IMG/VR virus record: IMGVR_UViG_3300020057_001228
Coordinates: 64,001-128,000 of that record
DNA from: a virus
DNA length: 64,000 nt
Strand: one strand, 5' to 3'
Shown: piece by piece, positions 18,884-26,803 of the stretch
Layout of the letters: the number at the start of each line of letters is the position of its first letter
Position numbering within the stretch: position 1 is the first letter of the stretch
Notes under the pieces: generated by a model
What the model was told of the DNA's origin: nothing
Databases searched by the model: none
The model's input: only the letters and a program-made list of their open reading frames with translations
Position numbers and translations under genes: made by a program

Positions 18884-19072
18884 ATGCAAGACTATTTAGA
18901 AGATTCCTCTGGGGCATGGGTGTTCCCACCTAGTGCTGGCCAGACTCTAGCAGAAGAGAACGCTAAGCTGAAGACTTTGCTAGCGTCTATCCTGGCTGCT
19001 CTCCCAGCTGATGTTACCAGGAAGATTCCTGATGAGCACATGAAGGCGGTTACTGGCGATGGCTCTAACTAA
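18884..19072 (+). CDS. Small tail-fibre-region protein, unknown
   Basis: This 62-aa protein has its ATG preceded by AGAGG with suitable spacing. Its 3' end overlaps the next gene by 14 bases. The core (LAEENAKLKTLLASILAAL) has leucine spacing suited to a short coiled coil, possibly a trimerisation or fibre-connector peptide. No family recognised. Compact spacing between two fibre genes argues that it is real. Confidence 0.55.
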   Translation: MQDYLEDSSGAWVFPPSAGQTLAEENAKLKTLLASILAALPADVTRKIPDEHMKAVTGDGSN

Positions 19073-20741
19073 CGTCAACTTTGGCGACAATATGGCCATC
19101 GCCTTAGACAAAGTGAACAAGAACTTCCAGTTCGTTGGTAGCTTGAGTCTTGGTCAACCAACAGACGTATGGGCTAACTTGTCTTGGGGACTATCCCCAG
19201 GCCAGTTAGTCGATAACGGTGGAGTTGGTGCATCTTCGTACAGTAGAGCTGATTCTGCTTTAGCATTTGATCGTACTGGTTATGTCACACAGTTTGGTAG
19301 TGGTACTCTCAGATTAGTCCCTGGTAAGTTTGGTGGCAAAGCTGCCATGAAGACCGAAGGGATCTCTACCAACCTGTTTACACAATCGACGATCAAAGAC
19401 CTCGATAGTAATGGTATTGCGGATGGTTGGACTTTCATTGGGAATATCAATGACGCTCTGGCAACTGTAGAGGGAGCAGACATCGGGTTTGGTTCCGAGC
19501 AGGTGATCCTTACTCAGGACTCCCTCCAAGTCACAGGAGTAGAACATACTACTACAGCTTCTGTGAACCACCTTGGTAAGAGCTATATTGCCTCCGCAAT
19601 CCTCAAGTTGACCAACGGGACACCTACCAACTTTGAAGTGGTTGTACAGGGCTACAACAACGCCTCAACGCTTATCTTTGAAGAAGCATTCCCTCTTACC
19701 AAGTGGACAGATGTTGGTACCAACTCTAACTACGAGATCCACACTGCCAAGGTATCAACGCCAACCGTGTTGGACTTTGGTAACCTGACAGGTTTCGAAG
19801 GTGACACGATCTCCACGGTAGCAGTTGTTATTAGGTTTGCTTCTACAACAGAGTTCACTTCACACATCTGGTATGTAGCCCTTCAAGAGGGACCTGTAAC
19901 CACACCTATCTTCACAGATGGTACTGAGGTTACAACTGTACCGGATCTACTCACTTGGACATGGCCAACAGATGTTAAACAATCTGGTGGTGTGTCGTTC
20001 TGGATGCGTGCTCCGATTCATTCGGATGGATCTTCGTTCCTGCTTTTTGGCTCGGCGGCTGGTCTACGTATTGAAGCCGTAGATAGAGACGTTCACTTCA
20101 AGATCCCTTACAACTCTGGAACTGTCACAGTGGTTAGTAAGAACTCCGTTAATGTGTTTGATGGGGAACTCCACCACGTGAACATTGGATGGGATAACTA
20201 CCAGGCTGGTGGTCTTCTACACATGCCTGCATTCCTAGCAATTGATGGTGTTGACCAACCTACCAATGGTGATGCTGGAGTATCTATTGATCTAAAGACT
20301 CAGAGACCCTGTGTAGACGCCTCAAGTGATGTCGCAGCAGCGAGTTGGCAGCTACCAGTATCTACGTATTTTGGTACGAACACGACCTTCGTAAACATCG
20401 AGAATCCGTTCATTTCCAATCAGCCTACATTATCACCCACGTTAGCTGAGAACATGTTTAGTGTCGGTGGTCCATTACTATGTAGTGGAACAATGACTTC
20501 TCTTTCTCCAACGGCTACGGCTACTAACAGAAGAGTCGGAGCTTTTGCATTATCAGGTCAGACGTTGGTATCACTAGAGCCCAATGTCATTCCTGAATCC
20601 GAGCTAGTGGTTATGGATGGCGTCTCGCAAGACAAAACCGCTGGTGACTATACCGTTGATTACGGTGCAGGTGAGGTCACCCTGAGCACCCCAATGACGG
20701 TAGGTATCAAGTATTTCGTGATGTATCAAATAGCCGTGTAG
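19059..20741 (+). CDS. Tail fibre/receptor-binding protein with LamG-like domain
   Basis: In this 560-aa protein, residues about 310-420 (GVSFWMRAPIHSDGSSFLLF, VHFKIPYNSGTVTVVS, ELHHVNIGWDNYQ) form a concanavalin/LamG-type jelly roll, a common glycan-binding fold in phage fibres. The final ~50 residues (ELVVMDGVSQDKTAGDYTVD, VTLSTPMTVGIKYFVMY) repeat in divergent form at the C-terminus of the next gene, suggesting a swappable tip or attachment module. The N-terminus (NFGDNMAIALDKVNKNFQFV) probably anchors it to the baseplate. Receptor binding is inferred from fold and location. Confidence 0.65.
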   Translation: MALTNVNFGDNMAIALDKVNKNFQFVGSLSLGQPTDVWANLSWGLSPGQLVDNGGVGASSYSRADSALAFDRTGYVTQFGSGTLRLVPGKFGGKAAMKTEGISTNLFTQSTIKDLDSNGIADGWTFIGNINDALATVEGADIGFGSEQVILTQDSLQVTGVEHTTTASVNHLGKSYIASAILKLTNGTPTNFEVVVQGYNNASTLIFEEAFPLTKWTDVGTNSNYEIHTAKVSTPTVLDFGNLTGFEGDTISTVAVVIRFASTTEFTSHIWYVALQEGPVTTPIFTDGTEVTTVPDLLTWTWPTDVKQSGGVSFWMRAPIHSDGSSFLLFGSAAGLRIEAVDRDVHFKIPYNSGTVTVVSKNSVNVFDGELHHVNIGWDNYQAGGLLHMPAFLAIDGVDQPTNGDAGVSIDLKTQRPCVDASSDVAAASWQLPVSTYFGTNTTFVNIENPFISNQPTLSPTLAENMFSVGGPLLCSGTMTSLSPTATATNRRVGAFALSGQTLVSLEPNVIPESELVVMDGVSQDKTAGDYTVDYGAGEVTLSTPMTVGIKYFVMYQIAV

Positions 20742-20751
20742 GAGACATCCA

Positions 20752-21861
20752 ATGTCAGTACGTGAAGTTACAACAAGGTTTATTAAAGACGCAGCGGTCA
20801 CTGGTGCTAAGGTAGCATCCGATACGCTGACAAACGCAAACATCAACTCAGCTGCTGCTATCGTTTACAGCAAGCTGTCTCTAACTGGTGGTATTACCAA
20901 TGCTGATATCAACGCCTCAGCAGCGATTGCTTACAGCAAACTAGCTCTAACTGGCACAATCGTAGTTGCTGACGTAGCCGCTGCTGCCAAGGCTACTGCT
21001 GCTACTGCTGACACATTTGTTCTTCGTGATGCTAACGGTCGCGCACAGTTCGCAACCCCTTCTGCTTCAGCGGATGCTGCTACCAAGGGTTACGTTGACT
21101 CTGTAGCCACTGGTCTAGATGTTAAGGCATCTGTCCGTGCTGTTACTGCCGCTGCTCTTCCTGCTTATACCAGGACCGCCAACGTCATTACAGCTGATGC
21201 TAACGGCGCTCTTGCAGCAGTTGATGGTGTAACCCTAATCGCTTCTGACCGTCTTCTCCTGAAGAATGGTGCAGACGGCTCAGACAACGGTATCTATACT
21301 GTAACTACAGTAGGCGACGGTGGCACCGCGTTTGTTCTAACTCGTGCTACTGATGCTGATACGTCCGGTGAAGTAACTGCAGGCATGTTCACGTTCTCTG
21401 AAGAGGGTACTGCTAACGCTGATACTGGTTGGGTGCTGTCTACCAACAACCCAATCACCCTGAACACAACTGCCCTCGCCTTCTCTCAGTTCTCAGCAGC
21501 TGGTGTTATCACCGCTTCTGGTGTACTGACGAAGACTGGTAACGATATCACACACAACACCTCTGGTGTTGGTGCTGGTACCTATACATCCGTCACAGTT
21601 AATACCTACGGCCACGTAACCGCTGGTACTAACCCAACCGTTTACACCTCTCGCAAGTACTCCGGAACTGCGACAGCTGCCCAGACTGTGATCACCGTTG
21701 GTCTAACCAACCTGATCACAGATTCAACTCTGGTCATTGTTGAGGGTGTTGTAATGGATGAAGCTGCTGGTGACTACTCTGTTGTTCACTCAACAGGTGT
21801 TATCACTTTGTCCACAGGTATGACGTTGAGTGAGCGTTTCTTCGTCTACTATATGGCATAA
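20752..21861 (+). CDS. Modular tail fibre protein
   Basis: This 369-aa protein has fibre-type repeats. The N-terminal residues 25-70 contain two copies of an 'aNI(N/D)ssAAI(V/A)YSKL(S/A)LTGg' unit. Then come FVLRDANGRAQFATPSAS, DAATKGYVDS, LASDRLLLKNGADGSDNGIY-type and FSQFSAAGVITASGVLTKTG segments familiar from phage fibres. The last ~45 residues match the C-terminus of the preceding gene (STLVIVEGVVMDEAAGDYSV, FFVYYMA). The ATG follows GGAG plus 7 bases. It ends just before the long hairpin at 21878, so it may be the last gene of a transcript segment. Confidence 0.75.
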   Translation: MSVREVTTRFIKDAAVTGAKVASDTLTNANINSAAAIVYSKLSLTGGITNADINASAAIAYSKLALTGTIVVADVAAAAKATAATADTFVLRDANGRAQFATPSASADAATKGYVDSVATGLDVKASVRAVTAAALPAYTRTANVITADANGALAAVDGVTLIASDRLLLKNGADGSDNGIYTVTTVGDGGTAFVLTRATDADTSGEVTAGMFTFSEEGTANADTGWVLSTNNPITLNTTALAFSQFSAAGVITASGVLTKTGNDITHNTSGVGAGTYTSVTVNTYGHVTAGTNPTVYTSRKYSGTATAAQTVITVGLTNLITDSTLVIVEGVVMDEAAGDYSVVHSTGVITLSTGMTLSERFFVYYMA

Positions 21862-21877
21862 TAGGGAAGTAGTTAGG

Positions 21878-21915
21878 GGTGCCACTCAGTTAGAACTTTT
21901 TAGCTGAGTGGCACC
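21878..21915 (+). terminator. Long perfect hairpin after the fibre gene
   Basis: GGTGCCACTCAG (21878-21889) and CTGAGTGGCACC (21904-21915) are exact inverted repeats of 12 bp. The intervening bases can extend the stem with further A-T and G-T pairs. It begins 17 bases after the stop of the fibre gene and ends 24 bases before the next start. No T-run follows the stem, so a classic intrinsic terminator is not proven; attenuation, mRNA processing or mRNA stabilisation are alternatives. Confidence 0.5.
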
Positions 21916-21939
21916 TATCCATAGTAGCTGGAGGATTGT

Positions 21940-22296
21940 ATGAGTCGCAGAGGACAGGAGTTCGTAAAAGATCTAGCCGAACGCGCTTCTGCTCATACAG
22001 GTTTGAACTACGGTTACTTTGGGGGTAGGGTTCGTAGTGATAATGTCATTACGCTTGTTAGTCCGGGTACTGTACTACTGGCGGCTAATTCGACTAACTA
22101 CATAGAAGCTGGTATAGATGGTAATGTGAGTGCTAATACAACGAGCTTTACTTCAGGTAAGGTACCTATGGCCGTTGTTGTAACCGGTGAGTCATCGTTC
22201 TTATCCACCAACGTAGCAGAGAAGAGAACGATGGTTAGTACGGGCGGAGGATCAACGAATGTGTTTGCAGATCCGGCGTACTGGATGGGAGTCTAG
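21940..22296 (+). CDS. Small fibre-associated protein A
   Basis: This 118-aa protein has its ATG preceded by GGAGG with 5-base spacing, 24 bases after the long hairpin. Residues 30-95 are beta-rich (NVITLVSPGTVLLAANSTNY, KVPMAVVVTGESSFLSTN), resembling the short adaptor domains between fibre shaft and head. It ends FADPAYWMGV; the next protein ends with a similar FFDPATWMMV. A shared C-terminal peptide in neighbouring small virion proteins suggests a common docking site. No family recognised. Confidence 0.6.
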   Translation: MSRRGQEFVKDLAERASAHTGLNYGYFGGRVRSDNVITLVSPGTVLLAANSTNYIEAGIDGNVSANTTSFTSGKVPMAVVVTGESSFLSTNVAEKRTMVSTGGGSTNVFADPAYWMGV

Positions 22297-22298
22297 TT

Positions 22299-22811
22299 GT
22301 GGCTTATTCAGCTGAACAGTTAGCTAAGATAAACGAGCTTGAGGCATCTGTAGACGGAACCCCCATTGATATTGGGGACTTCGTTAACGGAGAGCCGGTA
22401 GACGAAACAACGTGGGATACTAGACAGACTTTAATCAATGGACTACTCACCAGACTTTGGTACCGTATTACTCAGAGGTACATCAAGCCAGCAGGTGGTA
22501 TTCCTAGTTCAGATCTAGCTAACCCAGTACAAGTAACTCTAGCCAACGCATATGTTCTCCCTGTAGGTGGTGTTCCAGAGGGCGATCTAAGCTCTGCTGT
22601 ACAGACCAAACTAAACAGGGTCTACGGTGATAGCTGGCAGGACCCAGTTGCTGATATTGTGGATCTTCCCCTAGTTGGGAACACATTAGGTGATGTTAGG
22701 GTTGTAACGAATACAGAAGAAACGTACACTTGGAATGGAGCTGCCTGGGTAGTCTCTTCAGGTTCTGGTGGCGGTGGGTTCTTCGACCCTGCTACCTGGA
22801 TGATGGTATAG
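22299..22811 (+). CDS. Small fibre protein B with VQ/DL repeats
   Basis: This 170-aa protein starts at GTG two bases after the previous stop, with GGGAG at the end of that gene. It contains two copies of a unit IKPAGGIPSSDLANPVQVTL / VLPVGGVPEGDLSSAVQTKL, a repeat common in phage fibre shafts ('p.gGiP..DLs..vq..L'). Residues about 125-155 (LGDVRVVTNTEETYTWNGAA) are a small beta motif often at fibre ends. The C-terminus, FFDPATWMMV, resembles that of the preceding protein. Confidence 0.65.
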   Translation: MAYSAEQLAKINELEASVDGTPIDIGDFVNGEPVDETTWDTRQTLINGLLTRLWYRITQRYIKPAGGIPSSDLANPVQVTLANAYVLPVGGVPEGDLSSAVQTKLNRVYGDSWQDPVADIVDLPLVGNTLGDVRVVTNTEETYTWNGAAWVVSSGSGGGGFFDPATWMMV

Positions 22812-22825
22812 CGCTTAGATAAGCG
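22812..22825 (+). other. Small stem-loop in intergenic gap
   Basis: CGCTT-AGAT-AAGCG forms a 5-bp stem with a 4-base loop directly after the stop codon, in the 53-base gap before the GTG of the next gene. It has no T-run. Its geometry (5-6 bp stem, 4-base loop) is like the stem-loops at 28517 and 35584. Its role is unknown. Confidence 0.35.
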
Positions 22826-22864
22826 TTCGGGTCGATATGTATCTTAGGTTGTGGAGATGGTAAC

Positions 22865-23209
22865 GTGGCAACAACAACAGTAAAGTCGTTAGGGCAGTCT
22901 AAGCCTGCCTATAACACACCCACCACCCTATATACAGCACCTAACGTTTCTGGTGCGGGAGCTATCCTAAAGGAGCTCCTAGTGTGCAACACGACAGCTA
23001 ACGATGGTACCTTCAGTGCCTACAAGGTAGCTACCGGTGGATCACCTACAACCAGCAACGCTATCGTATCTACCCTCTTAGTGAAGGCAGGAGATACTTT
23101 TGTATTCTCCTCTAGCACTGTTCTAGGGCAGAACGAAACCATTAGGGTAATCTCGCTAACCACTGGTGCGGATCTAACCTTTACTGCAAGTGGAGTGGAG
23201 TTCCAGTAA
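22865..23209 (+). CDS. Small virion/fibre-region protein, unknown
   Basis: This 114-aa protein starts at GTG, preceded by GGAG and 8 bases. The sequence (TLYTAPNVSGAGAILKELLV, NAIVSTLLVKAGDTFVFSSS, LTFTASGVEFQ) is a compact beta sandwich typical of small phage decoration or fibre-tip proteins, with the last strand reading up to the end. The stop overlaps the next start (TAATG). It is an unrecognised family; the fold is inferred from strand pattern. Confidence 0.6.
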   Translation: MATTTVKSLGQSKPAYNTPTTLYTAPNVSGAGAILKELLVCNTTANDGTFSAYKVATGGSPTTSNAIVSTLLVKAGDTFVFSSSTVLGQNETIRVISLTTGADLTFTASGVEFQ

Positions 23210-24051
23210 TGTCTAGCACCTTCCATACACTTAAGGCTGCTGCCTCAGGCGGTGGGACAGCTGGTGCTGCAGCTGCGGCTACTTCAGGTCTGAAGATTGA
23301 TAACTTCACTGCCACGGCTAGCCAGACAGCTTTTGTGTTGTCGTGGTCTCCACCTACAGTTGGCGAACTTCTAGTACTTGTGGATGGTACTAGAATCAAC
23401 ATGGGTTACACGGTTACTGTAACTGGCTCCACGCTGAACATATCCCCAGGGCTAGATGCCGATATGGTCCTCACGGTAGTTGGTGCCACAGGGGTAACCA
23501 CACGTAACGATCTATCTGGCGCGATGACCCACCCTACTCTTCTAGGTACTGGAGATGGAGTCACTGTTGACTTCCCTATACCTACGCAGGGTGACGAAGA
23601 GATTATCTGGCTTGGTGGTGCACTCCAAATCCGTGGTACAGATTACACTGTAGTAACCGCAAGCGGTGTAAAGAACGCCAGGTTCACCGTAGCTCCTGAT
23701 ACAGGGATTAAGGTGCACGGTAGTTCTGCTATAACTCTACTACCCGGTACCGATGCCCTAACCCTAAATGGTTACGGTTCTGCGCGGTACAATGATGCTA
23801 ACCTAGGTACGGGCTCTCTTGGTGAGAAGTATGTTACGGTAGACCCAGCGACAGGACAATTTCCCCAAGCTGTTGACCCAGCCGCCCAAAGGTTAGATAC
23901 TACAGGAGCAGCAGTAGACATATCTGCCGCAGCTCCTCCCACTACTGGGCAGCTCTTGACAGCTACTGGGGCTACGACTGCTACATGGCAGACACCCGCA
24001 GCAGCAGATCTTCTCAATAGTTCCTTATTCTGGTATTTAGGAGGATCATAA
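23209..24051 (+). CDS. Fibre-type protein, unknown
   Basis: In this 280-aa protein, residues about 30-90 (KIDNFTATASQTAFVLSWSP, ELLVLVDGTRINMGYTVT) and 115-155 (VTVDFPIPTQGDEEIIWLGG, QIRGTDYTVVTA) form two copies of a small 'F.l...p....e.vfv.G..q..g.DYtv' domain. This domain is common in phage tail fibres and decoration proteins. The C-terminal ~60 residues (TTGQLLTATGATTATWQTPA) are a typical fibre linker. It lies 1 base before the next gene. Receptor or carbohydrate interaction is likely but not shown. Confidence 0.65.
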   Translation: MSSTFHTLKAAASGGGTAGAAAAATSGLKIDNFTATASQTAFVLSWSPPTVGELLVLVDGTRINMGYTVTVTGSTLNISPGLDADMVLTVVGATGVTTRNDLSGAMTHPTLLGTGDGVTVDFPIPTQGDEEIIWLGGALQIRGTDYTVVTASGVKNARFTVAPDTGIKVHGSSAITLLPGTDALTLNGYGSARYNDANLGTGSLGEKYVTVDPATGQFPQAVDPAAQRLDTTGAAVDISAAAPPTTGQLLTATGATTATWQTPAAADLLNSSLFWYLGGS

Positions 24052-24052
24052 G

Positions 24053-25462
24053 ATGCCTGGAACACTTCAACAGTTTGCAGCGGCTCAGTTGTCGCCAGGC
24101 TATGGTTCCCTGCTTGGCACAGTCGGGGCCAACGGGTTGAGCACACTTCATGTGGAGATGAACAACATCGTTAACATGACACCGAAGTCTACTACAGCCG
24201 GTATCCAAGCTCTAGCCGGCTTCAACGTAGCCCAAATTGCCGGGACTACTTACTTTCTGGATGGCGCCAAACTACGACGGATTAGTCCTTTGGGGTACTG
24301 TGACATCGTAGCAGGTACGAATACCAACACAGATGCCCAGGGTACTGGAAGTGCTGCTGGGTTTAACAGCCCGACTGGCTTGTGCACAGATGGTACAAAC
24401 TTGTACGTAGCTACTTCTAGTCACCGCATTATGAAGGTGGTTCCTGGACCTGGTAATACGTCCGTTGTTACATTCTTCGCTGGTACAGGTAGTACAGGTG
24501 CTACCGATAACACTACTGGTACGAGTGCGACTCTGAATGCCCCTAAAGCTATCTGCTGTAATGCAGCTGGTACATTCCTATTCTTTACAGACGCAGGTAA
24601 CACACTTCGGCGTGTCTCTCTGTCAGGTCTCAACCCAGTGGTCACCCTAGCTGGTAATGCTGTTGCAGCGGATGCTCAAGGCACGGGCGCTAGTGGTGGG
24701 TTTAACGTACCTAAAGGCATCTGCATCACCAGTGATTCCACAGCAATCTATATTGCTACTGGGACAGGCAACCGTATTATGAAGGTAACTCCAGGGTCTA
24801 ACTTCACAACGGATGCAGCTAACACCGGTGTTGTTACGTTCTTCGCTGGTTCTGGTTCTGCAGGTAGTCTGGATGCTACAGGCACGGCAGCTACATTCCA
24901 GAGTCTAACAGGGCTAACGATCGATACTACTAACACATTCCTGTACGTCGGCCAGGGGCAAGGATCAGGTAACTCCCTACGAAAGATTTCTATTCCAGGG
25001 GCGGTAGTTACCACCATCGCTAACACTACCTCAGCCGTTACCACAACAGATGCCTCTCTGGACAACTATGGTAGTGATCTGGAAATGGGTACTGTCTATG
25101 GGTTATCTGTCAGTCTAGATGGAACAACCCTGATTGTGCTGGCTTCTGGTGGTGGTGCTGTTGGTGGTGGGTATCATATTACCTTCGTTGATATTGCCAC
25201 TCTCAAGGGAACGAACCTAATTACCTTCGTTGCTGGCAATGGTAGTGGTAGTGTAGCCCGCAACCTGGATGCTGAAGTGGTTATCCATGCTGTTCCTTCT
25301 GGTGGGACTTTAGGTCCAGATAACATTCGGTTCCGCCAAGGTGTTCCTATGTCTGGGGCTACGGTGTTTATCAACAGCGATATGGTGTTCCCAACCGGTA
25401 CTAAGATCTATGCCATCACTAAGCACTACACAGTTAATCTGATTGCAACAGGGGTGTTCTAA
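24053..25462 (+). CDS. NHL-repeat beta-propeller virion protein
   Basis: This 469-aa protein has multiple NHL-like repeats: GFNSPTGLCTDGTNLYVATS-type, LNAPKAICCNAAGTFLFFTD, GFNVPKGICITSDSTAIYIA and FQSLTGLTIDTTNTFLYVGQ. Each is followed by an 'IMKV..' or 'LRKIS' strand and a VVTFFAGTGS-type turn. At least four to five blades are visible, so a closed six-bladed propeller is probable (residues about 60-370). Propellers of this kind bind proteins or glycans. Placement among fibre genes suggests a receptor-contact role. The last ~90 residues are a separate beta domain. Confidence 0.75.
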   Translation: MPGTLQQFAAAQLSPGYGSLLGTVGANGLSTLHVEMNNIVNMTPKSTTAGIQALAGFNVAQIAGTTYFLDGAKLRRISPLGYCDIVAGTNTNTDAQGTGSAAGFNSPTGLCTDGTNLYVATSSHRIMKVVPGPGNTSVVTFFAGTGSTGATDNTTGTSATLNAPKAICCNAAGTFLFFTDAGNTLRRVSLSGLNPVVTLAGNAVAADAQGTGASGGFNVPKGICITSDSTAIYIATGTGNRIMKVTPGSNFTTDAANTGVVTFFAGSGSAGSLDATGTAATFQSLTGLTIDTTNTFLYVGQGQGSGNSLRKISIPGAVVTTIANTTSAVTTTDASLDNYGSDLEMGTVYGLSVSLDGTTLIVLASGGGAVGGGYHITFVDIATLKGTNLITFVAGNGSGSVARNLDAEVVIHAVPSGGTLGPDNIRFRQGVPMSGATVFINSDMVFPTGTKIYAITKHYTVNLIATGVF

Positions 25463-25896
25463 TGGGAAGTATTAACACGAGTGCCGACGCACCTCTATCT
25501 AACACTATTGCTGGAGCAACTCTTACACTGATTACACTCCCGGTTAGCGGAGTATACACAGTGCCTGCAGGAAAGCTCGCCAAGCTGATCGGTTACTATA
25601 CTAACTGTAATGCCACTGCTGCTTTTACAGCCAACGGGATAAATGTCCTAGGTCCAAACGGAGCTCCTCAACTCGGAGCGTGCTCTAGGAGAATGGTGCC
25701 TCAGTCTGCTGCTCCTGGCGCATCAATAGGTTTTATGTTAGGTATTAACAGTGGTGCTTTATCTACTGCTCCGAATATTGTGTCGGCATCGATCTTCATC
25801 GATGGGGATTACATTCTTATCTTAAAGTCTGGTCAGACCCTGGTCCAGAACTCAGGTGGCACTGGTGGATACCTATTCGAAATCATTGACTTGTAA
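25462..25896 (+). CDS. Small beta-rich virion protein
   Basis: This 144-aa protein starts in TAATG overlap. It has a pattern of paired hydrophobic strands (ATLTLITLPVSGVYTVPAGK, LAKLIGYYTNCNATAAFTAN, YILILKSGQTLVQNSGG) seen in small phage decoration and fibre-end proteins. No catalytic residues. It is followed by a tiny gene at 25909. Family not recognised. Confidence 0.6.
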   Translation: MGSINTSADAPLSNTIAGATLTLITLPVSGVYTVPAGKLAKLIGYYTNCNATAAFTANGINVLGPNGAPQLGACSRRMVPQSAAPGASIGFMLGINSGALSTAPNIVSASIFIDGDYILILKSGQTLVQNSGGTGGYLFEIIDL

Positions 25897-25908
25897 TAGG
25901 GGTAACCA

Positions 25909-26043
25909 ATGAGTACCCAACCTGAAGTCCTTGACGCCATCCCTCAGAGTAAGGTGACTGGTCTAGTAGCAGCTGGTGGTGTCATTGGTGCAACAGCGGG
26001 TACCGCATACATCTTTGCCACACTCCACGACGTAGTAGCTTAA
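25909..26043 (+). CDS. 44-aa tail-region peptide
   Basis: This is an ATG frame of 44 codons with a clear ribosome site (AGGGG, 6 bases spacing) between two well-supported genes. The N-terminus (EVLDAIPQSKVTGLV) resembles the 'IPqSKvtgL' segment of phage fibre proteins. Residues 18-40 (LVAAGGVIGATAGTAYIFAT) are hydrophobic and glycine/alanine rich. It could be a fibre remnant or a small membrane-active peptide. The spacing and ribosome site favour translation. Confidence 0.55.
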   Translation: MSTQPEVLDAIPQSKVTGLVAAGGVIGATAGTAYIFATLHDVVA

Positions 26044-26056
26044 TCGGAGACTGATC

Positions 26057-26803
26057 ATGCCAGGACGTGAGAAATATACTAACGAGTGGATGACAGTAGA
26101 CTTCAATAGCTACTGGCTGAACTCCGTAGGTGAGACTTATCACCCTATGATCCTGTCAGATTGGATGACTGAGATCTATTACAGCTACAGTCACAACTGG
26201 ATGGCGTTTGATAAGCTCCGAGAGATCAATGTATGGAGTCCCTATAGAACTGATTGCCCTGAGATCAAGAACTATGCTGGCCTAACCTACTATGATGGTC
26301 ACATCGACATCAACCAGAACTACATTAACAAGGGTACTCTATCTCACGAGTTCGGACACTTCGTTGCCTTCGCTAATGACATGGGAGACTGGGCAGACCA
26401 ATATGGTCAGAAGATGTGGAAGCTCTATACAGATTTACGTGGCAGAGACTTTACTGCTAATACTAATGCAGGCGAGCGTTGGGCTGAAGACTTCAAGTTC
26501 TTCTTTGGTTGCATTGGTGTTAAGGGTGTTGTAGAACGTAACGACGATTCTAACACCTATGGCAGCTCCGTAAGGAAGCCTAATAACGTCGAAGGCCTAG
26601 AGAACTTCATCAGATACTTCTGTGCCGTCCTGCCCTACTGGAGACGTATCAAGAGTATTACTCTTGCCAATGTATCCTATAACCCTAATACTAGAGTTTG
26701 GATGTGGAGCAGACCTACCTACTGGTTCCAGCAATGGGAATGTTTCCAGGATGGTAAGTTCTACGTCTGGCAGAACAATACGTGGGTGGAGATGAAGGCA
26801 TGA
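26057..26803 (+). CDS. Zinc metallopeptidase-like protein (HEFGH)
   Basis: This 248-aa protein starts at ATG after GGAG and 7 bases. Residues about 94-100 hold SHEFGHF, the HExxH zinc-binding motif with the catalytic glutamate. About 36 residues later comes GERWAEDFKFFFG, where a glutamate or aspartate could be the third ligand as in gluzincins or aspzincins. The start (ILSDWMTEIYYSYSHNW) and C-terminal aromatic-rich tail (PTYWFQQWECFQDGKFYVWQ) may bind surface polymers. No secretion signal, which fits a virion-borne peptidase that degrades a surface protein. The activity is inferred from the motif; the family is not identified. Confidence 0.65.
   Translation: MPGREKYTNEWMTVDFNSYWLNSVGETYHPMILSDWMTEIYYSYSHNWMAFDKLREINVWSPYRTDCPEIKNYAGLTYYDGHIDINQNYINKGTLSHEFGHFVAFANDMGDWADQYGQKMWKLYTDLRGRDFTANTNAGERWAEDFKFFFGCIGVKGVVERNDDSNTYGSSVRKPNNVEGLENFIRYFCAVLPYWRRIKSITLANVSYNPNTRVWMWSRPTYWFQQWECFQDGKFYVWQNNTWVEMKA

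Noticed and set aside
22812-22825. Intrinsic terminator
   Set aside because: The stem is only 5 bp and no T-run follows; reported only as a stem-loop.
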